Part shown: one piece after another, positions 53,191 through 63,131 of the stretch
Layout of the letters: every line of letters begins with the position of its first letter
Numbering within the stretch: the first letter of the stretch is position 1
Origin: Parapedobacter pyrenivorans
GTDB taxonomy: Bacteria > Bacteroidota > Bacteroidia > Sphingobacteriales > Sphingobacteriaceae
Direction: 5' to 3'
Assembly (NCBI RefSeq): GCF_014636865.1
Contig: NZ_BMER01000001.1
Location: 1,724,718 to 1,788,717 of the forward strand
DNA length: 64,000 nt
The notes under the pieces: model-generated
Seen by the model: only the letters and a program-made list of their open reading frames with translations
Told to the model about the DNA's origin: nothing
Databases searched by the model: none
Program-made: the position numbers and the translations under genes

Positions 53191-55626
53191 ATGGAGCAGG
53201 TAACCCTTGGTATTCGTATGATGGACTTACTCCCGAAATTTTTTTGGAGGGCAATTTTCTGCGTCATTTTGCTTCCGGCGGGGTTGGTGCACGTAAGTGC
53301 ACAGGAGGTCGTCCAGGTGGACAGCGTGCTGTGGCCGGTGCGGAATGGGGTGGAAAGCCTATTGCAGGGCAGCACGGCAGGTCTTCGCGTGAAAAGCTGG
53401 TCCGGCGAGGCCGGTATACAGTCGATCATTAATCTTCGAGGGCTAAGCATGGATCCCACCGATGAGTCCACCATGCCGATGATTTTGGTCAATGGCGTGC
53501 CGATCGTTGCAACCCCTTCCAGCGTGACCGCGATTAACCCGTTGAGCTATTACACACCCGATCAAATTGAACGTATTGAAATCATCAAATCCATTGACCA
53601 ATTGGCGGCGTACGGCGTTTTAGCGGCAAACGGGGCGATTAACATCGTATTGAAAGAGGGGCGCAGCGGACCACTGCACGTCACTGCATCTGCATTTGCC
53701 GGGACCAATTATTTAAATGATTTCAACTATCGTAAAGACGCGTTCTACGATTTCAACACCACGGCACGGCGGAAAGTATACCGGCCGCAAATCACCCATA
53801 GCCAGCAAGCCATCATTGATGGTGGCGGAGACTTCGGGTCGTATTTATTTGGCGTAACGAATTACCAGGACAATGGTGCGGTAGCAGAAAGTAAGTTTAC
53901 GCAGCAATCTTTATTTTTAAACGCCACGTATCACATTTCTAAGCAGCTCAAAGCCCAATTTTATAGTAATTTGACGTTGGCAAACCGGAAGGGACGTTAC
54001 GCTGGTGGATACGAACGTGGACTAGCTAGGCCGGTGCTGAGTGATGAGACGTTCTTTATGGACGATAATAAAAACACCGCCCAGCTTTCGTCGCTGCGCC
54101 TAAGTTACCAGTTGGCTCCGGCGTGGTCCGTTTCGTCCCTTGCGGGTATATCTTACGAAGGCGCCAAACGCGACTTTTTTATCCCGTCGGATGTGTTGGA
54201 CGGATATGTCCGTGCAGCCAGTGCTGCCGTAAGGCGACAATTGATTTCCGTCAATACAGCCGTGGAATATCGTCACCGTTTTTCAGACCGGCTGGGCCTG
54301 TCCATGACACTGGGTAATGAAGTCCGGATGACGGACAACCGCATCACGTCTGTTGATGGGAGCCGGAGCTTGGAATATGGCGGTTCCAACTTTGTAAAGG
54401 TGGTAACCGGTTACAATGCCAATCAGACGGACGCACTGTCCGGCCATGACCAGGAGAACCTCCTTTCTTTCTACGGCTTATGGAATGTTGATTTCAACCC
54501 GGACCTCAAACTGAATGCAACACTGCGCGCTGACGCGAGTTCGTTATATGATCAAAAATGGGGTTTTTATCCGGCTGCGGGAGCGAGTTATAGCTTCAAA
54601 AGCACCTTGCAACTACCGCTGACAGTTAGCGCATCGGTGGGTAAGACGGGGATACTGTCCCGCCCGGAAGTATACCGAGGTGAATTGACGGCCTTTGGCG
54701 ACTATTTCAGTGGCAATGAGTTGGGAATCGGCAAGCTATACGCAGCATTCGAGGGCGCAAAAAGTATCGACGTTTTCCAGATTGACGGCGGCATCAGTTA
54801 TGCGTTTAAAGACGCGTTGGTTTTATCGGTCAACTACTTCGATAAGCGTTATTCGGATTTCACCTATCGGAGATATTTGCCCAACATTTATGGCATAGAC
54901 TACCGGTACGAAACCGGCGGAAAACTGGCTTTATCGGGGGTGGAAGTGGAGTTGGATGGAACGCTGATCCAAAACGACAGGTTCCAATGGACAACCAATA
55001 TCAACCTGGCATCTTACAGCAACGCGGTCAACGCATTGCCGGAAGACCCGGCGAATACCAGCTTTGCTTATCTCCAGGCGCTGCAATCCGGAGATGCGCT
55101 GACTTCCATCATTGCAACGGAGGGGCAGCAGGCCAGGGTAATAGGCAATAGCGAAGCCAGCCTGTTTGGTGGCGTAACCAACACCTTCCGGTATAAAGGA
55201 TTTACGCTGGGCCTTGGAATCAACTATGCCCTGAATGCCGATGTGGCCGCGGAGTCGTTTTCCAGCCGCTATTCCGCATCGCAGGTGGGGGGCTTCTTCC
55301 CGTTGAAAACCGCCGAGACCCCGTACTATTTCGTGGAAGAGGATGCCGACGGTGGCACGGTGTATCAGGGCATCCGATCCATTGAAAACGGGAGTTTCAT
55401 CCGATTGGGCAGAGCCGTGTTGTCGTATCAATTCGGGTCTTTCCTGCAGGGGCTGCCCATCCGTCAGGCCGAATTATTTGTGCGGGGAGACAACCTGCTA
55501 ACGCTGAGTGCGTATAGCGGGTTCAATCCCGAAGAAAATATAACGGGTATTCGGCGTACCGACCTTTTCAGTACGGGTATGCCGCTTCCATCATCGGTTG
55601 TATTGGGTTTAAAACTGGTGCTTTAA
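53191..55626 (+). CDS. Short SusC-like TonB-dependent receptor lacking the N-terminal beta domain
   Basis: This 811-residue receptor has a signal peptide best read from Met10 or Met11 (MMDLLPKFFWRAIFCVILLP, ending near VSAQ); the true start could be 53218. The plug follows almost at once: VESLLQGSTAGLRVKSWSGE, INLRGLSMDPTDESTMPMIL, IERIEIIKSIDQLAAYGVLA, ANGAINIVLKEG. There is no carboxypeptidase-like domain or DEVVVVGYG linker, and the total is 200 residues shorter than usual SusC. The barrel ends in SSVVLGLKLVL. Its SusD partner begins 1 base after the stop. A second, full-size SusC/SusD pair follows in the same direction. Confidence 0.88.
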   Translation: MEQVTLGIRMMDLLPKFFWRAIFCVILLPAGLVHVSAQEVVQVDSVLWPVRNGVESLLQGSTAGLRVKSWSGEAGIQSIINLRGLSMDPTDESTMPMILVNGVPIVATPSSVTAINPLSYYTPDQIERIEIIKSIDQLAAYGVLAANGAINIVLKEGRSGPLHVTASAFAGTNYLNDFNYRKDAFYDFNTTARRKVYRPQITHSQQAIIDGGGDFGSYLFGVTNYQDNGAVAESKFTQQSLFLNATYHISKQLKAQFYSNLTLANRKGRYAGGYERGLARPVLSDETFFMDDNKNTAQLSSLRLSYQLAPAWSVSSLAGISYEGAKRDFFIPSDVLDGYVRAASAAVRRQLISVNTAVEYRHRFSDRLGLSMTLGNEVRMTDNRITSVDGSRSLEYGGSNFVKVVTGYNANQTDALSGHDQENLLSFYGLWNVDFNPDLKLNATLRADASSLYDQKWGFYPAAGASYSFKSTLQLPLTVSASVGKTGILSRPEVYRGELTAFGDYFSGNELGIGKLYAAFEGAKSIDVFQIDGGISYAFKDALVLSVNYFDKRYSDFTYRRYLPNIYGIDYRYETGGKLALSGVEVELDGTLIQNDRFQWTTNINLASYSNAVNALPEDPANTSFAYLQALQSGDALTSIIATEGQQARVIGNSEASLFGGVTNTFRYKGFTLGLGINYALNADVAAESFSSRYSASQVGGFFPLKTAETPYYFVEEDADGGTVYQGIRSIENGSFIRLGRAVLSYQFGSFLQGLPIRQAELFVRGDNLLTLSAYSGFNPEENITGIRRTDLFSTGMPLPSSVVLGLKLVL

Positions 55627-55627
55627 C

Positions 55628-56944
55628 ATGACTGCGATGAACAAAAAGAAACACATAATTTATTGGCCTGTCGGATTACTCCTGGTAGCGGTACTGGCTT
55701 CGTGCAGTGATTACCTTACACTGGAAGAATTGGATAATCGCACCGTAGCTGAAGGATACTATACGTCGACCCAACGGGTCGAACAGGCAGTCATCGGTGG
55801 CTATGTCGATCTGCGCCGGGCACTGCTGACCAACCATGCCTGGCTGATGTATGGTGAAGCGAGAACCGGTGAACTGCAGGTCGAGGTTGCGTACTATCCC
55901 AAGGTAGCCGGTCAGCAACTGACGGTTGCCGACCGGCAGCTTGCCCGCCTGGCGGATTGGGAATATTTTTACGATGTCATATATGATGCCAACGAAGTAT
56001 TGCGCCTGATTGATGCAGCAGATGGTGACGTACTGTCGACCTACCACTATAACCTGTTTAAAGGGGAGGCTTTAGCGCTCAAATCAATGGCTTACTTTTA
56101 CATTGCCCGGATCTGGGGTATCGCGCCGTCGGCGGAAGAGGCCGATTTCGGGCAACCGATGGATGAAGCAATGGCAATTGAACGTGCTGCCGGATTTGCC
56201 CGCGAAGCGCACGGCCTGTTGCCGTGGATACTCCTTAACGACGACCAGATTGAAAGTGCCGCGGTTACTGCGGTGAGGTTCAATAAAACAGCGGCAGCCA
56301 TCTTATTGGCGCAGGAAAATCTATGGCTTGGCAACGACCAGGAAGCCTACCAATTGATGGCGGACCTGGCTACCGAAGCGCGGGCAGACAGCCTGTCTGA
56401 TTTCGGACTGGCGATGGGCAAAGATGAGCGGGGAGGTGTTACCGAGGAGCCGCTGAACGCCAGCATGGTCAGCATATCCGCAGCGAACCTGGCCGCCATC
56501 TACCCGGATGGTGATGCCAGGCAAGGCGTAATATTTCGCCTATCGGCCGATGAACAGAAAGCGACATTTATTGTCAGGGATCAGGAGCGCCTCGGTCTGT
56601 TGACGATAAATGAACACTACCTGCTAATGGCTGAGGCCGCTTGGAAAACCGGCAAGCTGGAGGAAGCCAGAACCTGGCTGACGGAAGCAGCTGACGGTGG
56701 CACGGAAAATTATAGCGAACTCACTGAGGCGGAGTTTGGAGATGCGCTGCTGCGCGAACGGCAACGGATACTGATTGGGAGCGGGCAACGCTTCTTTGAT
56801 CTGAAGCGATTTGGCAAGGTCAGTGCCTACCTTCCCATTTTCTCTACGGCTGACATCCAAAATGGGGCTGCCCACTGGCCGCTCGCCCAACGAAGCCTCA
56901 ACGGGAATGGTCTGACTCAACATTCTTACTGGGAACATGAATAA
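55628..56944 (+). CDS. Short SusD/RagB-like lipoprotein
   Basis: The 438-residue lipoprotein (LASC, Cys26) is shorter than typical SusD proteins. The TPR-like SusD pattern is visible in YTSTQRVEQAVIGGYVDLRR, YNLFKGEALALKSMAYFYIARIWG and the C-terminal ITINEHYLLMAEAAWKTG-like helix (LTINEHYLLMAEAAWKTGKL), followed by LRERQRILIGSGQRFFDLKR. It partners the short SusC immediately upstream. Both partners being small suggests a small ligand or a simplified surface complex. Confidence 0.85.
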   Translation: MTAMNKKKHIIYWPVGLLLVAVLASCSDYLTLEELDNRTVAEGYYTSTQRVEQAVIGGYVDLRRALLTNHAWLMYGEARTGELQVEVAYYPKVAGQQLTVADRQLARLADWEYFYDVIYDANEVLRLIDAADGDVLSTYHYNLFKGEALALKSMAYFYIARIWGIAPSAEEADFGQPMDEAMAIERAAGFAREAHGLLPWILLNDDQIESAAVTAVRFNKTAAAILLAQENLWLGNDQEAYQLMADLATEARADSLSDFGLAMGKDERGGVTEEPLNASMVSISAANLAAIYPDGDARQGVIFRLSADEQKATFIVRDQERLGLLTINEHYLLMAEAAWKTGKLEEARTWLTEAADGGTENYSELTEAEFGDALLRERQRILIGSGQRFFDLKRFGKVSAYLPIFSTADIQNGAAHWPLAQRSLNGNGLTQHSYWEHE

Positions 56945-56976
56945 TCAACACAACTGATAGTGAAAATTTTGATCCA

Positions 56977-59900
56977 ATGAAGACAGTAATAAAGCGGCTC
57001 GGTTTCTTTTTCGCAGTGGTCCTGTTTCCGGTGCTGGCCTGGAGCCAGGAGCTGCAGACAGGGACAGTGCATGATCCGCAGGGCACTCCCATCGCGGGCG
57101 CTACGATCAAGGTGAAGGGCACAAGCCAAGCAACGTTAACTGACGAAACCGGAACGTACAGGCTACGACTGAACGCAGGTGATGTATTGGTCTATTCGTT
57201 TGTCGGATATAAAGCGCGGGAAGTGACGTTTAACAACAAGGCGGATTTGAATGTTCGGCTCGAACAGGATAGCCAATTGTTGGACGATGTCGTCGTTGTG
57301 GGCTATGGCTCACAGAAAAAGCAGGAAGTTACCGGATCTGTGGCAACGGTAGAGATGGAACAGTTGACCGAAGTTCAGGCTGCCGAATCGTTTGAATCGA
57401 TGCTGCAGGGACGTGTCGCCGGGGTCAACATCCAGCTGAATTCGGGTGAACCGGGGGCAACGCCCACCATCATCATCCGTGGGCTGGCAGCCGTGAGCCG
57501 CGACGATGCATCGGCGGTATCGGAACCGTTGTATGTAGTGGATGGCGTGCCCATCATCTCGCGCTCCAGCGATGAATTTGCCATTACGAGTACGAATGTG
57601 CTTGCTGACCTGAATCCCAGTGATATTGAAGAGGTGGTCGTATTGAAAGATGCATCGGCCGCAGCGATTTATGGGTCGCGGGCAGCCAACGGGGTAATCC
57701 TGATCACTACCCGGAAGGGAAAGCGTGGGAAGCCACAGATTGATTTCAATGTGCGTAACGGGGTGAACATGGTGCCGCAATTGCGCGACGTCGCCGGTGG
57801 TGTAAAGGAGCGTGAGCAGGTATTGCGGCTGTACGAATTGTACGCGCCCTACGGTGTTTCGGCCCCAGGTATGTATACCGATGTGACCAATCCGTTCTAC
57901 AGCAATTCATCCGACTGGCAAGGGTATCTGTATGACACGTCGCTGACGCAAGACTATAACGGGTCGATCCGCGGTGCGGGGGACTTCGGTCAATACAGCG
58001 TGAGCCTAGGGTATATGGATAATGAAGGGATCCTGTTTAATACCGGGTTCAAGCGGTACAGCGCAATGACCAATACCAGTTTCAATGCCTTGAACGGCCG
58101 GTTGGTTATCAATAATACGTTGGCCTTATCGCGGACGGACCAAAGCCGGACCCCCGATGCCCTTTCGAGCAACTTCTCTTCCTTGCTGCCCTTGCCAAAC
58201 AGCCCGCTCGTGAAAGGTGCAGACGTATATGGAATCGGCTACAATGCCAATGTCAACGACCGGATCCGGTTCAGCCCGGATATCACCCTGAAAATATGGA
58301 ATGACCTGACCTACAAAGTCAGCCTGAGCCTGGAGTATACCCGGTCCATGCAGGATTTGTACAGCGAATCCAGGCGTACGCTGCGGGCGACAAACAGCAG
58401 TGGGGTTGGGGAAAACGCCAATCTGCTCTTCCAGAATACACTGACCTACGCGCCTAAGTTTGGCGATGATCACAGCATCAGTTTATTGGTGGGCCAAAGT
58501 GCGGAAAAAATCGAGTCAAAAATCACGAAGGTCAATAGCGTGGCCGCAGCGCCTACACTTTCCCATTCGGTCAATTGGTCGGGCAATAATAGCATTGGTT
58601 CCAGCGACTATACGGCCTCGACCCTGTTGTCTTACTTCAGCCGCCTGGACTACGCCTATAAGCAGAAATACCTGTTCGGTGCATCACTCCGTGCAGACGG
58701 GTCTTCCAAATTCGGCCAGGCAAACCGCTGGGGGATATTCCCCGCCGTATCCGCCGGATGGAACTTCTCTGACGAAGCGCTATTTGCCGGCTCGGATTGG
58801 CTGGAAAGCGGTAAACTAAGGGGTAGTTACGGCGTTTCGGGTACTACCTGGGACAACAATTACCTGGCCCTGGGCGTGATGGACGGCGGTTCGCTCGACC
58901 AGTATAGCTCGTTGTTGGAAATCAGCTATGGCGGGATATCGGGCTTTACGCCCACCTGGTACGATGGTTTTAAAAACGAGGACCTTACCTGGGTGAAAAG
59001 CCAGATGGCGAATATCGGCATGGACCTGTCGCTATTTAATGGTAAGGTCGGGTTTATAGTTGACGCCTACGAAAAATTGACCAAGGGCCTCTTGCTTACC
59101 ACGGCCCTGCCTACCACCTCGGGATACAACGAGGTATACCGCAATGCCGCAGATGTCTTGAACCGCGGGCTGGAATTTACCATAAACACCAGCGTGGGCC
59201 GGCAATCCGGCCTCCGATGGGATATGGGTCTCAATTTCGCCTATAACCAAAACCGGGTGGTGGCGCTTCCCGATGGGAACGCCGATATCATCAAGACCAG
59301 CACATCAGGGCAGGACTTCGGTTCCATCGTTCGGGTAGGAACGCCGCTCAATGGTTTCTTTTTCTACGAATCACAGGGGATTTATCAAACGGAGCAGGAA
59401 ATCCCGGTTAATCCGAATACCGGAAAGCGGCTGGTCAGCCTTCAGAACAAGAAGCTGGCTGTTGGCGACCGGAATTTCAAAGACCAGAACGGCGACTACA
59501 TCATCGATGTGCAGGACCGCATTTATGCCGGCGACCCCAACCCGGAGTGGACCGGTGGGTGGACCAATGATTTCACCTATAAAAATTTTAGCCTGAGTGT
59601 CATCTCGGCATTTATGATCGGCCGCGATGTGGTCAACTCGGACGTGTTGGGCAGGCTTAACCTGGGTAAAGAGTTTGCAGGCAGCGGAGCGCTCCCCAAT
59701 TTTGATAACTATGCCATCTGGGAGAAAAGCGGCGACGTGGCCACCTATCCGACATTGAACCCGTGGAACGACGCCTCCCAGATCATCAACTACGATTCGG
59801 AGTATATCGAGGATGGTTCGTATTTCAAGATAAAAACGGCCACGCTGTCCTATCGCTTGGATAAAAAGCTGCTCGGACGCATCCCGATCGATAAAGCACG

Positions 59901-60045
59901 GGTGTATTGCACGGTGGATAATATTGCTACGTTCTCGCGGTATAGCGGGCCTGATGCCGAGTTGATGACCGTCGGCGGGTTTGACAATTCTTCCGGTTAT
60001 CCGATGCGTAGGATGGTGCTGTTCGGGATTTCATTCGGACTGTAA
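56977..60045 (+). CDS. SusC/RagA-type TonB-dependent receptor, full length
   Basis: The 1022-residue protein has a signal peptide (to about LAWSQ), a carboxypeptidase-like domain (about 25-100; LQTGTVHDPQGTPIAGATIK), the linker LLDDVVVVGYGSQKKQEVTG, and a plug with the SusC signature DASAAAIYGSRAANGVILIT. A large barrel ends in MVLFGISFGL. It imports an oligomeric ligand with the SusD protein downstream. It starts 32 bases after the first SusD, so all four genes are probably one transcript. Ligand unknown; nearby phosphatase-fold and fasciclin genes do not define it. Confidence 0.95.
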   Translation: MKTVIKRLGFFFAVVLFPVLAWSQELQTGTVHDPQGTPIAGATIKVKGTSQATLTDETGTYRLRLNAGDVLVYSFVGYKAREVTFNNKADLNVRLEQDSQLLDDVVVVGYGSQKKQEVTGSVATVEMEQLTEVQAAESFESMLQGRVAGVNIQLNSGEPGATPTIIIRGLAAVSRDDASAVSEPLYVVDGVPIISRSSDEFAITSTNVLADLNPSDIEEVVVLKDASAAAIYGSRAANGVILITTRKGKRGKPQIDFNVRNGVNMVPQLRDVAGGVKEREQVLRLYELYAPYGVSAPGMYTDVTNPFYSNSSDWQGYLYDTSLTQDYNGSIRGAGDFGQYSVSLGYMDNEGILFNTGFKRYSAMTNTSFNALNGRLVINNTLALSRTDQSRTPDALSSNFSSLLPLPNSPLVKGADVYGIGYNANVNDRIRFSPDITLKIWNDLTYKVSLSLEYTRSMQDLYSESRRTLRATNSSGVGENANLLFQNTLTYAPKFGDDHSISLLVGQSAEKIESKITKVNSVAAAPTLSHSVNWSGNNSIGSSDYTASTLLSYFSRLDYAYKQKYLFGASLRADGSSKFGQANRWGIFPAVSAGWNFSDEALFAGSDWLESGKLRGSYGVSGTTWDNNYLALGVMDGGSLDQYSSLLEISYGGISGFTPTWYDGFKNEDLTWVKSQMANIGMDLSLFNGKVGFIVDAYEKLTKGLLLTTALPTTSGYNEVYRNAADVLNRGLEFTINTSVGRQSGLRWDMGLNFAYNQNRVVALPDGNADIIKTSTSGQDFGSIVRVGTPLNGFFFYESQGIYQTEQEIPVNPNTGKRLVSLQNKKLAVGDRNFKDQNGDYIIDVQDRIYAGDPNPEWTGGWTNDFTYKNFSLSVISAFMIGRDVVNSDVLGRLNLGKEFAGSGALPNFDNYAIWEKSGDVATYPTLNPWNDASQIINYDSEYIEDGSYFKIKTATLSYRLDKKLLGRIPIDKARVYCTVDNIATFSRYSGPDAELMTVGGFDNSSGYPMRRMVLFGISFGL

Positions 60046-60082
60046 TTTTTTTTGAAGGGTATTAAAGAAAGATAATCAAAAG

Positions 60083-61609
60083 ATGAAACGAAGACAATTG
60101 ATTGTATGCCTGGCCGTATTGGTAGTGATAACAGGGAGCTGCAGGAACTGGCTGGATGAATTGCCACTGAATACCGTTACCGAAGACCAGGCTTGGCAAA
60201 ATGGCAGCGATGCAGAGGGTGCAGTGGCAATCGCATTTGCCATTTTCCGCAGGGCCCTGGCAGGGCTTACGAAAGACGATACCCCCGCCACCACCCGCAA
60301 TGGTGCCTGGGGCGACCACTTTTTCTGGGGCGATGCCCGTTCGGGCGATTGGATTACCCCGAATAACGATGGTGATTGGCAGGCCAGTTTCGAGAACCGC
60401 CTGATCCAGCGTACGGAGCTGGAGCCGTTGACCAATTGGCGGCTGTTTTACCGGACAATCGAACAATGCAACCTCGCACTGGAGGAATTGCCCGCAATAA
60501 CCGAAAATTTCAGCGAGGAGCGCAAAACGCAACTGCTGGCCGAGGCACGTTTCCTGCGCGCCATGGCCCATTTTTACGCGGCACGCGTGTGGGGAGACAT
60601 ACCGATCAACCTCACGGCGCGCAATGTAGAGCCATTGGGCCGTGAGCCCCTTGACGCGGTGATGCGTATGGTGGTGGAGGAGGCAGCCACAGCCGCGGAG
60701 GGTCTGCCTTGGCAGTATGAAGGTCCGCGGAAAACCGTGATGTCGCGGGGGACCAAAGGAGCCGCACTGGTCTTGAAGGCCCATGCCCACATGTGGCTGG
60801 AAGAATATGAAGACGCTTCTGCTGTACTTCAGCAGGTAATCGACTCGAAAGTGTTCCGGTTGGTGACTGTTGATGAGTTCCGTGCGTTGTTTGATACTGG
60901 CGATTCGGACGAGACCATCTTTCACCTGTATTACGACGAAAGCAAGGGCGAGTATTCGGATTACTACGGTCACATCATGACCTACTACCTGAGTAATCCC
61001 TATACGCCACGGACTAACCTGACGTTGGCCGTGCCACGGCAGCGCATCCTGCAGATTTACCCCGATTATGCGCGCGACAGGTCGGATAAGCGTGTGGCTG
61101 CATTCTTCGAGAGCGTGGACTTCTCCGTCAGTGGCACAGAGCTGCGGCCTATTCATGCAGATCCGTTACAGAACGGCGAACGCGAAATCATGTTTGCCAA
61201 GTTCCGCAAGCCTAAAGATCTATCATATAGCCGTATGGATGCCCCGGTCCCCGTTTTCCGTTATGCCGATGTGCTGTTGCTGAAGGCCGAAGCCGATGCC
61301 CGGCTGAACCGGATTCCGGAGGCCTTGGCCAATTTGAATGCGGTTCGCCAACGTGCTGGCTTGGGGACATACGACCGGATCGATCAGCCGCTCGTCATCG
61401 AAGAAGTGCTGGAAGAGCGCCGGCGGGAGCTGATCGGCGAATATTACCGCGTATATGACTTGGTACGTTTGGGTCGGTTGCACGAATTTAATCCGGATAT
61501 CAGTGAGCGGGACGAGCGGATAGGCGCAGGCTTTGTCCCCGTTAGCAGGGAGGCTTTTGCAAATAACCCGAATATGACGCAGACCGAGTACTGGCAATTC
61601 AATCAATAA
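60083..61609 (+). CDS. SusD/RagB-type lipoprotein
   Basis: The 508-residue lipoprotein (ITGSC, Cys20) shows WLDELPLNTVTEDQAWQNGS near the N-terminus, the core helix LLAEARFLRAMAHFYAARVW GDIP, PVFRYADVLLLKAEADARLN, and the closing VLEERRRELIGEYYRVYDLV RLG. These are standard SusD elements. It forms the lid of the preceding SusC and lies 37 bases after it. The fasciclin lipoprotein follows 7 bases later, so it is co-translated. Confidence 0.94.
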   Translation: MKRRQLIVCLAVLVVITGSCRNWLDELPLNTVTEDQAWQNGSDAEGAVAIAFAIFRRALAGLTKDDTPATTRNGAWGDHFFWGDARSGDWITPNNDGDWQASFENRLIQRTELEPLTNWRLFYRTIEQCNLALEELPAITENFSEERKTQLLAEARFLRAMAHFYAARVWGDIPINLTARNVEPLGREPLDAVMRMVVEEAATAAEGLPWQYEGPRKTVMSRGTKGAALVLKAHAHMWLEEYEDASAVLQQVIDSKVFRLVTVDEFRALFDTGDSDETIFHLYYDESKGEYSDYYGHIMTYYLSNPYTPRTNLTLAVPRQRILQIYPDYARDRSDKRVAAFFESVDFSVSGTELRPIHADPLQNGEREIMFAKFRKPKDLSYSRMDAPVPVFRYADVLLLKAEADARLNRIPEALANLNAVRQRAGLGTYDRIDQPLVIEEVLEERRRELIGEYYRVYDLVRLGRLHEFNPDISERDERIGAGFVPVSREAFANNPNMTQTEYWQFNQ

Positions 61610-61616
61610 GCATACG

Positions 61617-62264
61617 ATGGTACATTACATGATAAAATCAATTGTGCTCTTTATAGCCCTTGCAACCCTTTTTGTGTCTGCCTGCAGTGATGACTATTTC
61701 GCAGACGGCGGGATACTTCCGGAAAATGCCGGTGTTTTTGAAGGGTCAACTTTGGAATACCTGGAAAGTCATCCCGAAACATTTGACACACTGGCCACAT
61801 TAATCAGGCTATGTGGATTGGAAAATGCGGTAAACCAGGAAGGAAATACCTTCCTGGCACCCAAGGATTATTCTATCCATAACTATTTCAAGCTGTTGTT
61901 TGCCGAAATGGATGCCTGGCCAGCTTCCCTTTCCGATATCGGCGCCGACGAACTCACGGAGATCGAGCAAAACATCAGGAACTATATCATTCCGGACCGG
62001 AAAATCATCCGGAGCGACTTAAAGACTTCCTACAGCTATGTGCCCACCTATGGCGGGGGCAAGGCCCGGTTTAACCTGGTCCGTGAGGACTACCTAGGGA
62101 ATGTGAATATGGGTGCACAGGCCATCATGTTCTCCCTGAACATGGCGGAAGAAGGGCAGAAGGAACACTATCAATCGGTACGTGTGGTGGTTTCAGACCT
62201 GCAGTCAGCCAATGGGGTGATTCAGGTGCTTGATTCGGATACACACATCTTTGGATTTAACTAA
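61617..62264 (+). CDS. Fasciclin-like domain lipoprotein
   Basis: The 215-residue lipoprotein (FVSAC, Cys23) carries one fasciclin (FAS1)-type domain: SHPETFDTLATLIRLCGLENA, GNTFLAPKDYSIHNYFKLLF, IEQNIRNYIIPDRKIIRSDL, then QSVRVVVSDLQSANGVIQVLDS near the end, as in FAS1 H2 boxes. FAS1 domains bind proteins or polysaccharides outside the cell. In Bacteroidota they often follow SusC/SusD pairs as surface accessories. Its stop codon overlaps the next start by one base. Confidence 0.83.
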   Translation: MVHYMIKSIVLFIALATLFVSACSDDYFADGGILPENAGVFEGSTLEYLESHPETFDTLATLIRLCGLENAVNQEGNTFLAPKDYSIHNYFKLLFAEMDAWPASLSDIGADELTEIEQNIRNYIIPDRKIIRSDLKTSYSYVPTYGGGKARFNLVREDYLGNVNMGAQAIMFSLNMAEEGQKEHYQSVRVVVSDLQSANGVIQVLDSDTHIFGFN

Positions 62265-63121
62265 TGGAGCGAATGAAGAACAAACGAATAAACCGGCTCT
62301 ACAGCGGTGCACTGATCACATTAGGGCTGTTCCTAGCAGGTAGCTGCGTGGATATTCCCAAAGAAGGCAGTCTTGCCCCCGATATTAACTACCGGAACAG
62401 GAAGCAGCAGGCTATTGCCGGACTGGCACAGTCAATCGGCGATTTCCAGGTATCTACATCAACCTTGCCGCTGTATTTCGAGATTGTCAACATCACCGAG
62501 GCGAATGGCAACGATGTATCGGCCTTGCAGCAGGAAATTCCGGTCATCCGGTACACCAAGCCGGTTGTTGGCGACGAGACAGCGGAAGAGCTTAAACTCA
62601 AATCAGACACCGTGCGGATTCCGGCCGTTGCCATCAATCAGCATACCGGACGTCTGGAAATCCAGGAAGGGAATGGTATCCGGGCGGGAGAGTATCATTT
62701 CGATATCCAGGTATCCAATTCATCGGGCACGAGGCTGCTTAAAGACGCACTTGTTATCGAATTTGCCGAATATGAGTTGAAATCATGGTCGGGAAGCATG
62801 GCAAAAGCACCCGAGATCGAACGTGTTGGCGATGCACCGAACCAGATCTTGTTTGTCGGGCACCTCGATGGCATGCCGCTCCACGGCAACCGGATTGATT
62901 TTACCGAGAGTAGGGCATTAGGATTCAAAGGAACGTTTGTAGACGATACGCAGCAAGGCGAAATCTGGAATGTCGGCTTTCCTGTCAAGGAGGCTACAAC
63001 CTACTGCAACTGGAAAATCACAACGAACGAAAGCGGGGTCGGGGCCAGCACGTATGAAAACGCCGAGTTTAATTTCGTGTTAGGCCGCCCGGGAAGCTAC
63101 ATAATTCGGCTGTACAAATAA
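62264..63121 (+). CDS. DUF5007-like surface lipoprotein
   Basis: The 285-residue lipoprotein (LAGSC, Cys28; an alternative start at 62273 is possible) is mainly beta. FQVSTSTLPLYFEIVNITEA, then a region of acidic spacers, then FDIQVSNSSGTRLLKDALVI resemble DUF5007 proteins that accompany fasciclin genes behind SusC/SusD pairs. The last part (LDGMPLHGNRIDFTESRALG, NAEFNFVLGRPGSYIIRLYK) looks like a separate beta-sandwich binding domain. Family naming is from memory of motif pattern and is tentative. It probably binds ligand on the surface. Confidence 0.65.
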   Translation: MERMKNKRINRLYSGALITLGLFLAGSCVDIPKEGSLAPDINYRNRKQQAIAGLAQSIGDFQVSTSTLPLYFEIVNITEANGNDVSALQQEIPVIRYTKPVVGDETAEELKLKSDTVRIPAVAINQHTGRLEIQEGNGIRAGEYHFDIQVSNSSGTRLLKDALVIEFAEYELKSWSGSMAKAPEIERVGDAPNQILFVGHLDGMPLHGNRIDFTESRALGFKGTFVDDTQQGEIWNVGFPVKEATTYCNWKITTNESGVGASTYENAEFNFVLGRPGSYIIRLYK

Positions 63122-63131
63122 ATATCACGGA

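Noticed and set aside
60062-61156. A 364-codon open frame on the minus strand
   Set aside because: It lies wholly over the SusD gene at 60083, shows no domain or signal peptide, and results from high third-position bias.
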